Assembly (NCBI GenBank): GCA_002315555.1
Contig: DCHF01000014.1
Span: 49,004-113,003 of the forward strand
Source of the DNA: Lachnospiraceae bacterium UBA1759
GTDB taxonomy: Bacteria > Bacillota > Clostridia > Lachnospirales > Lachnospiraceae
Reading direction: 5' to 3'
DNA length: 64,000 nt
Shown: positions 49,118-56,910 of the stretch, one piece after another
Numbering within the stretch: the first letter of the stretch is position 1
Layout: every line of letters starts with the position of its first letter
The notes under the pieces: model-generated
Told to the model about the DNA's origin: nothing
Database searches by the model: none
Seen by the model: the letters and a program-made list of their open reading frames with translations, nothing else
Program-made: the position numbers and the translations under genes

Positions 49118-52012
49118 TTACACCCTCGATGTCAGGAAGTCCGTCATGGCCTTCCGCACCTCGGGGTCCGCGCCGTAAAATCCGTTGTTATTGAGAAGCA
49201 CCAGGCTCTTCACACCGGCGCGCGTATAGGCCTCAAACATGCGAATGCTCTGGTTCATCGGCACCATAATGCCACAATCCGCGATTCCGTGCACCAGGCA
49301 GAGCGGCGCAGAGCTTTCCGTCACATGATTCACCGGGCTCGCCTCGCGCGCAAGCGCCAGATAGTGTGCCTCCTCGGTATCCGTTTCGCCGATATGCTTC
49401 TTCAGCTCACCGATGCCCTTTCCCGGCCCCAGATAACCCGTAAAAGCTGCGCAGCCCACATACTCGCCGTCGCCATACGCCTTCTTTTCCGGCGCATCCG
49501 GCCAATGCAGCAGGCAATCATCGCCAAAACTCAAAAGATCCGTCGGCGCAAACAGCGCTACCGCCGCCTTCACGCTGCAGTTTACGTGTGTATTTCCGCC
49601 GATGCTCCCCTCGACCTCCGCTTTTCCGTTGCAGGCCGCGATCATCGCGGTGAGCTGGCCGCCCATCGACCCGCCGATGACGCCGAACCGATCCGGATCC
49701 AGCTTCAGTTCCGCGGCATGCGCCTTCAGATAACGGATGCACGCCCGCGCGTCCTCGCCGCTCGAGGGCCAGACATTCGGCGGCATCAGACGGTAATCAA
49801 TGCTCGCTACCGCATAGCCGCGCGCCAGGTACTCGCCCGTCGTCGGCTCAAAGAAGTGGTTGTCGCCGCCAAAGCCGTGGATACAGACAATGCAAGGGAA
49901 GGGACCATCGCCCTCCGGGACGATCAGATCCGTAAAAAGGTCCATCGTGCTCTGAAGCTTGGGGTTCATGTTACCGTAAACGCCCTTTGCGACCGGAACC
50001 GTTGCCACATAAAGATTCTTATAAGTAACTTCACGCAGTTCGCCGCGGGCAGCTCGGCGCTTTTGCTCCTGCGCATCCCGCACTTTCACGATCTCCGTGC
50101 TCGTCTCCGTAAATGTCATGCGGTCCGGAAGGGACGTTTCCGCAAAGAACCGCTCATCTCCGCCCTCGATCAGGCTGAGAACAGCCTTGTTCCCGCAATA
50201 TTCGCGCGCCGCGGTGAAGGCTTCCGTCACAAACAACGTGCGGTTACCGTCCGGGTACACCTGAAGACACGGGAAAGCCTGCCATTTGTCCGCTTTTCTG
50301 CGGTAAACAGCCTTCTTGTATACATATACCGCCTCATCCTCCTTCTCAAAAGCGGTCACATTCGGACGAATGACCGGAAGCTTCAGGAAAGCGTCACAAA
50401 CGCCGCCAAAGTAGAAGGTGACGGTAACATCGGCAGGCATGCCTGCCGGCTGATTTGTAAAAGAACCGCCGCAATACAGCGCTACGCGGAGACGGGAGCC
50501 CTTCCGGATCACATAAGAGCAGGCCTCCAGATGAAAGGAAAGCTGCGTCGGAACAGTGTCGGAGAGTTCGATGTCGTCTTTTTTCAGGCTGGAATGATAC
50601 GGAACCCCCAGCGGATCCAGAATTTCATGGCGGGAAAGCTTTGCGGAACGTCCGCGGATACCGCCATCGGTCAACATGCGGCACGTACCGTCCGGAAGCT
50701 CCTCTTCCAGAAGCGCCAGGAACACGCCGTCCTTGTATGTGGACGTAACATAGAGGTCCAACACCGGGAAGCCGGTCAGCTCCAGGTCCTTTTCCAGCGG
50801 TTCGGTCGCAAAAGTGACACATTTTTCGTTTTCTTCGCGGAGATCCTTCGTGATCCGGCGGTCCATACGGCCCATCGTCTCAAAAATGCGGATATCCTCG
50901 CGCACTTTATAGGAAATACGCCCTTTCGGGACGGTATCCGCGCCGGAAAGATCCACGATCTTTCCTTCCGGAGTCAGTCTCAGACAGGGATTGGTCTGGT
51001 CATCGAGCGGAAAATCCGCGGAATAATGCCAGGGCTGCTCGTCTCCGGTCGTGTAATAGCGCACCGGCGGGCGGTTCATGGCGTCATTTTCGATGCCCTT
51101 CAAATGCTTTTCAAAGAATTCCAGATGATCCTCTTCCCACGGGAAGTTCTGTTCGGGAAGATCCCCGGGATGGCGGTATACCTCGACATGGCGCCATGGG
51201 CCCAAAAGCAGACGGCCGCCAAAGGAACGGTACTCAAAGATCTTATTTGTGCAGCCGGGCTCATAAAATGCACCGTATGCGTAAGAAACGATATCACTGA
51301 AGCGCACCTCGTTCATGTGCTCCCACAGCGGAATTTCCATGTTCGGTGCGTAGCTGATGACCGGATTCACCTCGTCACGGTGCATATCGCCTGCATATTG
51401 TTCCAAAAAGCCCAGATTTTCGCGGTGTTCCTCCATCGCCGCGTGTGCCAGCGGATAATCCGCGGCGATGTCTTCGTCCACCGGAATCCCAAGATGCGGT
51501 TCCTGCCCGGCTCGCTTCATATCGGGCAGAATGGAGACACCGTTCGGAAAGTTCTGGTAGTAAAAATCCGCGGAACAGTCACAGGGCACGATGCATCGCA
51601 GTGCTTTTGGACGGTTCATCGCCGCAAAATGCTGCGATGCGCCTACATTGGAACCGCCGTACATGCCGGCATTGCCGTTGCACCAGTCCTCGGATGCAAT
51701 GCTGTCGATGACCACCGCCATATCCTTACCGTCCTGCGGGCACCAGAAGCCCTCGGAGCGGCCAAAGGAAGCGCCAATGCCCCTCGGCTCCAGCACACAG
51801 ATCGCATACCCATGCTCCAGGAAGAACTCATACTGACGGAGCGTCTCTTCAAAATGTGCATTTGCGCGCACATCCCCGGCGCGCGGACGCCGCTCACCGA
51901 CGGAGATCTGAAACAGCACCGGGACCTTCTCTTCGGTCTCGGGAAGATACAGATCCACCGCGAGTCTTGTGCCGTCGGCAGCCAGAACATACTTTGAAAT
52001 ACGCTTATACAT
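49118..52012 (-). CDS. CocE/NonD-type hydrolase fused to a second alpha/beta hydrolase
   Basis: A 964-residue protein with two esterase-like domains. Residues 1-560 match the X-Pro dipeptidyl-peptidase/CocE layout: GTRLAVDLYLPE, EPRGIGASFGRSEG, nucleophile Ser in MYGGSNVGAS, and a C-terminal jelly-roll with SYVIRKGSRLRVALYCGG. Residues about 690-964 are a second hydrolase: FPCIVCIHGFGGDNH, Ser in VIGGSMGGQL, a likely acid at GIADCG and a downstream helix. The normal catalytic His is hard to place in either half. GAGGTG precedes the start. No frameshift or stop separates the halves, so the fusion is genuine in this sequence. Confidence 0.85.
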   Translation of the reverse strand: MYKRISKYVLAADGTRLAVDLYLPETEEKVPVLFQISVGERRPRAGDVRANAHFEETLRQYEFFLEHGYAICVLEPRGIGASFGRSEGFWCPQDGKDMAVVIDSIASEDWCNGNAGMYGGSNVGASQHFAAMNRPKALRCIVPCDCSADFYYQNFPNGVSILPDMKRAGQEPHLGIPVDEDIAADYPLAHAAMEEHRENLGFLEQYAGDMHRDEVNPVISYAPNMEIPLWEHMNEVRFSDIVSYAYGAFYEPGCTNKIFEYRSFGGRLLLGPWRHVEVYRHPGDLPEQNFPWEEDHLEFFEKHLKGIENDAMNRPPVRYYTTGDEQPWHYSADFPLDDQTNPCLRLTPEGKIVDLSGADTVPKGRISYKVREDIRIFETMGRMDRRITKDLREENEKCVTFATEPLEKDLELTGFPVLDLYVTSTYKDGVFLALLEEELPDGTCRMLTDGGIRGRSAKLSRHEILDPLGVPYHSSLKKDDIELSDTVPTQLSFHLEACSYVIRKGSRLRVALYCGGSFTNQPAGMPADVTVTFYFGGVCDAFLKLPVIRPNVTAFEKEDEAVYVYKKAVYRRKADKWQAFPCLQVYPDGNRTLFVTEAFTAAREYCGNKAVLSLIEGGDERFFAETSLPDRMTFTETSTEIVKVRDAQEQKRRAARGELREVTYKNLYVATVPVAKGVYGNMNPKLQSTMDLFTDLIVPEGDGPFPCIVCIHGFGGDNHFFEPTTGEYLARGYAVASIDYRLMPPNVWPSSGEDARACIRYLKAHAAELKLDPDRFGVIGGSMGGQLTAMIAACNGKAEVEGSIGGNTHVNCSVKAAVALFAPTDLLSFGDDCLLHWPDAPEKKAYGDGEYVGCAAFTGYLGPGKGIGELKKHIGETDTEEAHYLALAREASPVNHVTESSAPLCLVHGIADCGIMVPMNQSIRMFEAYTRAGVKSLVLLNNNGFYGADPEVRKAMTDFLTSRV

Positions 52013-52137
52013 AAAACACCTCGTTCATGATACTTGGAGCCGGACAACCGGATATCATCTCTTAAAATCTACCACAAGATGGTGGGTGTGACAATAAGTA
52101 TGCTCCATACGAATGCAAAAAACTGTTTGCTCGGACT

Positions 52138-52335
52138 TATCCACCAAGGCAATGGGTTATCAACACAACACAGTCCGTTTTCAACGTTTTTGCAATGTCT
52201 TTCACACGAAATCCGCACCACATTATCCACAATTTCTCCCGCCCGACTTCTCGCGCCGAATTTTCAATATATTTATCCACGTGTTATCCACATGTCTTCG
52301 TGACTTATTCACAATCTCAACGCCATTTATCTACA
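52138..52335 (+). other. cluster of seven DnaA-box-like 9-mers
   Basis: Same-strand 9-mers near TTATCCACA: 52138 TTATCCACC, 52158 TTATCAACA, 52223 TTATCCACA, 52273 TTATCCACG, 52284 TTATCCACA, 52305 TTATTCACA, 52327 TTATCTACA. Three match TTATNCACA exactly; the others differ by one base. The 52013-52450 region has no ORF of note. No dnaA, dnaN or rpmH is nearby, and genes on both sides are on the minus strand, so a DnaA-titrating or DnaA-regulatory locus fits better than the chromosome origin. Confidence 0.7.
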
Positions 52336-52385
52336 GTCCCTCCGTTCTTCCCCTCCCCAATTTCTACTTTTCTGCGCTGATTAAC

Positions 52386-52428
52386 ATAAAAAAACTGCCG
52401 TCCGGGAACGATCTCACCGGAACGGCAG
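52386..52428 (-). terminator. terminator of the metY-cysK operon
   Basis: CTGCCGTCCGG (52395-52405) pairs with CCGGAACGGCAG (52417-52428), one bulge or mismatch; the minus-strand tail is TTTTTTTATG. Confidence 0.9.
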
Positions 52429-52450
52429 CTAAGAAAGGATTCAGTTTTTA

Positions 52451-53383
52451 TCAATCTGCGAATAACGGAGTGGAGAGATAACGATCGCCGGTATCCGGAA
52501 GAAGTACGACGATCTTCTTGCCTTCATTCTCCGGACGCTTTGCAACTTCGATCGCCGCATGAAGTGCCGCACCTGCCGAAATGCCGACCAGGATACCTTC
52601 CTTCTTGCCGATGCGCTTGCCTTCCGCAAATGCTGCTTCATTCTCTACCGTAATGATCTCATCATAGATCTTGGTATTCAGAACCGCCGGAACAAAACCT
52701 GCGCCGATACCCTGGATCTTATGCGGCCCTCCCTTACCGGTAGAAAGAACTGCGGAGGATGCCGGCTCGACTGCAACGATCTTCACATCCGGCTTCTTGC
52801 GCTTTAAGTACTCGCCGACACCGGTGATGGTACCGCCGGTACCGACACCTGCTACAAAGTAATCGACTTCGCCGTCCGTATCATTGTAGATCTCCGGACC
52901 GGTGGTCTCAAAATGAGCCTTCGGGTTAGCCGGATTGACGAACTGACCGGCGATGATGCTGCCCGGATATTCCTTCTGAAGCTCTTCTGCCTTTGCGATG
53001 GCGCCGGACATACCCTTTGCGCCTTCGGAAAGCACCAGCTCCGCACCGTATGCCTTGATCAACTGACGACGCTCAATGCTCATGGTGTCGGGCATAACGA
53101 TGATCAGCTTGTATCCGCGCGCTGCCGCAACGGACGCCAGACCGATACCGGTATTGCCGGAGGTCGGCTCGATGATCACTCCGCCCGGCTGTAACTTGCC
53201 ACTCGCTTCGGCATCGTCCAAAATGGACTTTGCCACGCGGTCCTTTACTGAGCCTGCCGGATTGAAGTACTCAAGCTTTGCGTAGATCTTTGCCTTCAGA
53301 TTCTCTTCTGCTTCAATATGTGTCAGCTCCAGTAACGGAGTGCCGCCGATCAGCTGATCGGCTGATGTATAAATTCTTGCCAT
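52451..53383 (-). CDS. cysK: cysteine synthase A (O-acetylserine sulfhydrylase)
   Basis: A 310-residue PLP enzyme making L-cysteine from O-acetylserine and sulfide. PLP Lys in PAGSVKDRVAKSI (about residue 45), phosphate loop TSGNTGIGLA, and GVGTGGTITGVGEYLK; C-terminal VLLPDTGDRYLST. The start at 53383 (MARIYT) has AGGAGG. It lies 57 bp after metY with no terminator between them, so they form one operon under the Rrf2-type promoter. Confidence 0.96.
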   Translation of the reverse strand: MARIYTSADQLIGGTPLLELTHIEAEENLKAKIYAKLEYFNPAGSVKDRVAKSILDDAEASGKLQPGGVIIEPTSGNTGIGLASVAAARGYKLIIVMPDTMSIERRQLIKAYGAELVLSEGAKGMSGAIAKAEELQKEYPGSIIAGQFVNPANPKAHFETTGPEIYNDTDGEVDYFVAGVGTGGTITGVGEYLKRKKPDVKIVAVEPASSAVLSTGKGGPHKIQGIGAGFVPAVLNTKIYDEIITVENEAAFAEGKRIGKKEGILVGISAGAALHAAIEVAKRPENEGKKIVVLLPDTGDRYLSTPLFAD

Positions 53384-53440
53384 AATTACCTCCTGACCGG
53401 GCATGCGGTTCATTCGTTTTTCTCGAATAATAACTATATT

Positions 53441-54727
53441 TTACACCGCTGCAAAACCATTTTCAAGGTCTGCAATAATATCATCGATATGTTCCGTGCC
53501 GATGGAAAGGCGGATCGTGCTCTGAGAGATGCCGACGTTTGCCAGTTCCTCATCGGTCAGCTGGGAATGGGTGGTCGTTGCCGGATGGATCACAAGGGAT
53601 TTTACATCGGCTACGTTCGCGAGCAGGGAGAACAGCTTCAGATTATCGATGAAGCGGAAAGCCTCCTCGCGGCCGCCCTTGATTTCAAAGGTAAAGATGG
53701 AAGCACCGCCGTTCGGGAAGTACTTCTCATATAATGCATGGTCCGGATGCTCCGGAAGTGACGGATGGTTGACCTTGGAGACCTTGGGATGGTTCTTTAA
53801 GTATTCAACCACTTTGTTTGCGTTCTCTGCGTGGCGTTCCAGGCGGAGTGAAAGGGTTTCCGTTCCCTGCAGAAGAAGAAATGCAGCGAACGGGCTGATG
53901 CAAGCGCCTTCATCGCGGAGAAGGATCGCACGGATGTAGGTGACAAATGCTGCAGGACCTGCGGCATCGGTAAACTTTACGCCGTGGTAGCTGGGATTCG
54001 GCTCGGAGATCCAGGGATACTTGCCGGATGCCGCCCAGTCAAAGGTGCCGCCATCAACGACAACGCCGCCAAGGGTCGTTCCGTGTCCGCCGATAAACTT
54101 CGTTGCGGAATGAAGGACGATGTCTGCGCCGTGCTCGATGGGACGGATCAGATACGGAGTACCGAAGGTATTGTCGATGACAAGCGGTAATCCGTGACGA
54201 TGTGCGATCTCAGCGATGGCATCGATATCCGGAATATCGGAGTTCGGATTGCCAAGCGTCTCAATGTAGATCGCCTTGGTATTTTCCTGAATGGCGCCTT
54301 CTACTTCTTCAAGATCATGCGCATCAACGAAGGTTGCGGTGATGCCGTACAGCGGAAGCGTGTGTGCAAGGAGGTTGGAAGTTCCGCCGTAGATGGTCTT
54401 CTGTGCAACGATGTGTTCGCCCTGCGTTGCAAGTGCCTGCAGTGTATAGGTGATGGCTGCTGCGCCGGATGCTACCGCAAGTCCCGCAACGCCGCCTTCC
54501 AGTGCGGCAATGCGGTCTTCAAAGACGCCCTGTGTGGAATTGGTAAGTCTGCCATAGATATTGCCGGCGTCCGCAAGACCGAAGCGGTCCGCTGCGTGCT
54601 GGCTGTTACGGAATACATAAGAAGTCGTAGCGTAGATCGGAACGGCGCGGGCATCGGATGCCGGGTCCGGGTTTTCCTGTCCAACGTGTAACTGAAGAGT
54701 TTCAAATCTGTAATTATTGTTTGCCAT
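53441..54727 (-). CDS. metY: O-acetylhomoserine sulfhydrylase
   Basis: A 428-residue Cys/Met-metabolism PLP enzyme making homocysteine from O-acetylhomoserine and sulfide. The PLP Lys is in HSATKFIGGHGTTLGGVV; other marks are YGRLTNSTQGVFEDRIAALEGG and the C-terminal SLLANVADVKSLVIHPATTTHSQL, typical of MetY rather than cystathionine gamma-synthase (which is shorter). AAAGGATT precedes the start. First gene of metY-cysK; the 230-nt leader holds a short ORF. Confidence 0.94.
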   Translation of the reverse strand: MANNNYRFETLQLHVGQENPDPASDARAVPIYATTSYVFRNSQHAADRFGLADAGNIYGRLTNSTQGVFEDRIAALEGGVAGLAVASGAAAITYTLQALATQGEHIVAQKTIYGGTSNLLAHTLPLYGITATFVDAHDLEEVEGAIQENTKAIYIETLGNPNSDIPDIDAIAEIAHRHGLPLVIDNTFGTPYLIRPIEHGADIVLHSATKFIGGHGTTLGGVVVDGGTFDWAASGKYPWISEPNPSYHGVKFTDAAGPAAFVTYIRAILLRDEGACISPFAAFLLLQGTETLSLRLERHAENANKVVEYLKNHPKVSKVNHPSLPEHPDHALYEKYFPNGGASIFTFEIKGGREEAFRFIDNLKLFSLLANVADVKSLVIHPATTTHSQLTDEELANVGISQSTIRLSIGTEHIDDIIADLENGFAAV

Positions 54728-54826
54728 GGTGTGAATCCTTTCTTAAATCCTTTTTCTGAAATTTCCGGAAGCATCTGCTTGTTTTTATTTGATGCTCCGC
54801 TGCGAGTTACATGTTATTCTTCAGAT

Positions 54827-54883
54827 TCACATTCGGCCAAACCGGTAATTGTTTCTCACAAGCGTTGTAAAAATGTAATTCAT
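54827..54883 (-). CDS. possible 18-codon leader peptide upstream of metY
   Basis: ATG at 54883 with GAGGAG 6 nt upstream starts MNYIFTTLVRNNYRFGRM, then TGA. It lies in the metY leader, 100 nt before the metY start. NNYRF also occurs at the N-terminus of MetY (MANNNYRFETL). There is no run of Cys or Met codons, so it is not a classical amino-acid attenuator. Downstream, GAGCATC and GATGCTTC can form a hairpin. Either a regulatory leader peptide or a remnant of a 5' duplication. Confidence 0.45.
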   Translation of the reverse strand: MNYIFTTLVRNNYRFGRM

Positions 54884-54954
54884 CGTGTGCTCCTCATCCG
54901 TTTTTTGTTTTCGGCAAGTACGCTTTGACTACCGTTTCCGTATCGGATACACGT

Positions 54955-54997
54955 GTTATATCACCCATCTCCTACTATGTCAATAGGTTTTATGGGT
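54955..54997 (-). promoter_or_regulatory. metY-cysK promoter with Rrf2-type operator
   Basis: Minus strand TTGACA (54983-54978), 17-bp spacer, TATAAC (54960-54955). The -35 is embedded in CCTACTATGTCAATAGG (54971-54987), identical at 14 of 17 positions to the isc element at 46211-46227, and framed by ACCCAT (54963-54968) and ATGGGT (54992-54997). Confidence 0.75.
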
Positions 54998-55028
54998 ATT
55001 TTTTGAAAATATTTAAAAGCCATAGATA

Positions 55029-55055
55029 AAGGGCTGCGATCCGCACCGCAGCCCC
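55029..55055 (-). terminator. terminator after rrf2 copy 2
   Basis: GGGCTGCG (55031-55038) pairs perfectly with CGCAGCCC (55047-55054); minus-strand tail TTTATC. It isolates the rrf2 transcript from the metY promoter. Confidence 0.75.
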
Positions 55056-55060
55056 CGGTT

Positions 55061-55495
55061 TTAAATCATATAATTATCTCCGCTTGAACCGCGGTCCAGA
55101 ATATCCTGAAGCGTGATTCCGTCCAAATAGGTATCAATGACCTTCTCCAGCCCTTCCCACATCGGAAGTGTAATACACTCTCCGCATTTTTCACAGGCAT
55201 TCGGTTTGCTCTCCAAACACCACACCGGTGCAAGTGAACCTTCCGTACTGCGGAGGATCTCGCCGACCGTATACTTTTCTGCCGGCTTTGCGAGGCGATA
55301 GCCACCCTGTGCGCCGCGCACGGTCAACAGCAGATTGCTGCGGTTTAAGATCGGAATGATCTGTTCCAGGTATTTTTTCGATATATTCTGCCGATCCGCG
55401 ATGTCCTTCAGCGCCACATAACCATCCTTCTGGTTCTGCGCAAGATCCAGCATCATACGAAGCGCGTATCGGCCTCTCGTTGATATTGCTAACAT
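55061..55495 (-). CDS. Rrf2 family regulator, copy 2
   Basis: A 144-residue Rrf2/IscR-CymR family regulator. Winged-helix residues 1-65 (STRGRYALRMMLDLAQ, NISKKYLEQIIPILNRSNLLLTVRGAQGGYRL) and a cysteine loop CLESKPNACEKCGEC, with four Cys able to hold an Fe-S cluster; CymR of Bacillus lacks these. It lies directly upstream of the metY-cysK promoter and is the obvious regulator of cysteine synthesis. Its recognition helix is similar to copy 1, which fits their near-identical candidate operators. GGGAGAAG precedes the start. Confidence 0.93.
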   Translation of the reverse strand: MLAISTRGRYALRMMLDLAQNQKDGYVALKDIADRQNISKKYLEQIIPILNRSNLLLTVRGAQGGYRLAKPAEKYTVGEILRSTEGSLAPVWCLESKPNACEKCGECITLPMWEGLEKVIDTYLDGITLQDILDRGSSGDNYMI

Positions 55496-55519
55496 GTTTC
55501 TTCTCCCACATTAATGAGC

Positions 55520-56839
55520 TTATGCTTCGATGTGCTCTTCCGGTTCCGGCTCGGTCACCGTCTCCGCAAGTAAAGCATCAAGTTCATCCGTAACATCCGC
55601 TGCGTTAGCAGCCTCCTCGGCTTTCACGGCCCCCTCCGTTCCTACGGAGCCCTCCGGTTGCTCGATCGGCCGGCCAAAACCGTCAATGCCCTTTTCCTTC
55701 AGACGACGGTTCGCGTAATCCTTGATGACCTCCAGCACGAACGCCATGACCGGAACGGCAAAGAACATGCCGATGATGCCGAACATCGCACCGCCGACGA
55801 GTAATGCCACGATGATCCAGAACGCGGAAACTCCTACGCTGTTGCCGAGGATCTTCGGTCCGATGATCTGTCCGTCGACCTGCTGCAATGCCAACACGAA
55901 GATGATAAAGATCAGACATTTCATCGGATCGACCAAAAGAAGCAGGACCGCACTCGGGATCGCACCGATAAACGGACCGATGATCGGAATCATGTTGGTC
56001 ACACAAACCGTCACGGAAATCAGAGAAGTATACGGCATCTTCAAAATGGAGAGGCCAATAAAACAAATAATACCGATAATCAGGGAATCGACCATCTTAC
56101 CGATGACAAAGTTATCAAACAACGTTCTTGCGCGGTGCAGGCGGTACCGGATGGCTTTTACGCGCTCTTTGGAAAACATCGCCCATAAAAGCTTGCCGCC
56201 CTGGTACATAAACTTTTCTTTTGCCGCAAGAATATAGACAGAGACCACAATGCCGACAATAAAGTTGAACAGGCCTTTTCCGAGCGTTACAACACCGCTG
56301 GTCGCCACGGACATCCAACGCGTCAGATTCGTATCGAGAAGATCACGGAGCCATTCACCGACCTTCTGGAACGCAACCTCCGCGGTCTCCCCGAGAAGCT
56401 GCTTCAGAATGGGCGCTTTATCCATAACGATCTCCATGTACTTCTGCGCCTGCTTTTCATACGTAGACAGGTTGCTGAGGAAGGTGAAGACGGCATCGAG
56501 TAAAGAAGGAACGATGAAAGAAATCAACGCGGTGATCACGCCGATCATGACGATCAGGCCGATGAAGATGGCTACCGATCTTATCAGGATCGTTTTTTTC
56601 TTTGTATTCTTGATTTTGATCCAACGGTCCAGATATTTCTGCACCCATCGGATGATGTACCACAAAATGTATGCTATAAAGATGCCCCAGAGGATCGGTG
56701 CCATGGTCTTTGCGACCGAGGTCACGATTCCTTTGATCTTTGCCGGGTCAAAAAGCAGCGCATAAAACACGACTGCCGCCGCTGCCGCCAGGAAAAGAGT
56801 CAGGCCGATCTGAAAATATTTGCTCTTGTTCGGCTTCAT
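55520..56839 (-). CDS. AI-2E family transporter
   Basis: A 439-residue membrane protein of the AI-2E (TqsA/PerM/YdiK) family, with about eight hydrophobic segments and the soluble region between the third and fourth. Typical late segments: VCVTNMIPIIGPFIGAIPSAVLLLLVDP, VDGQIIGPKILGNSVGVSAFWIIVALLVGG, GMFFAVPVMAFVLEVIKDYANRRL. The C-terminal 50 residues are acidic and Ala/Glu-rich. Family members are exporters or ion antiporters; true substrate unknown. 24 bp upstream of rrf2 copy 2, so the two may be cotranscribed. Confidence 0.92.
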   Translation of the reverse strand: MKPNKSKYFQIGLTLFLAAAAAVVFYALLFDPAKIKGIVTSVAKTMAPILWGIFIAYILWYIIRWVQKYLDRWIKIKNTKKKTILIRSVAIFIGLIVMIGVITALISFIVPSLLDAVFTFLSNLSTYEKQAQKYMEIVMDKAPILKQLLGETAEVAFQKVGEWLRDLLDTNLTRWMSVATSGVVTLGKGLFNFIVGIVVSVYILAAKEKFMYQGGKLLWAMFSKERVKAIRYRLHRARTLFDNFVIGKMVDSLIIGIICFIGLSILKMPYTSLISVTVCVTNMIPIIGPFIGAIPSAVLLLLVDPMKCLIFIIFVLALQQVDGQIIGPKILGNSVGVSAFWIIVALLVGGAMFGIIGMFFAVPVMAFVLEVIKDYANRRLKEKGIDGFGRPIEQPEGSVGTEGAVKAEEAANAADVTDELDALLAETVTEPEPEEHIEA

Positions 56840-56910
56840 CCATATCTCCTATAGGTTTTTAATACTTTATTTAACCATAGCACACTTTTTTTTGGGTTTC
56901 AATGAGAAAC

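Noticed and set aside
48194..51997. A 1267-codon open frame on the plus strand
   Set aside because: It lies antisense to two clear genes (metallophosphoesterase and double hydrolase), has no ribosome binding site or recognisable domain, and its Arg/His/Gly-rich composition is what the reverse of these codons gives.
52138..52335. Chromosomal replication origin
   Set aside because: DnaA-box density is high, but dnaA, dnaN, rpmH and a gene-orientation switch are missing; kept as a DnaA-binding cluster only.
54728..54954. SAM riboswitch or T-box before metY
   Set aside because: No SAM-I core and no T-box sequence is visible; regulation is better explained by the Rrf2-type operator and perhaps the short ORF.
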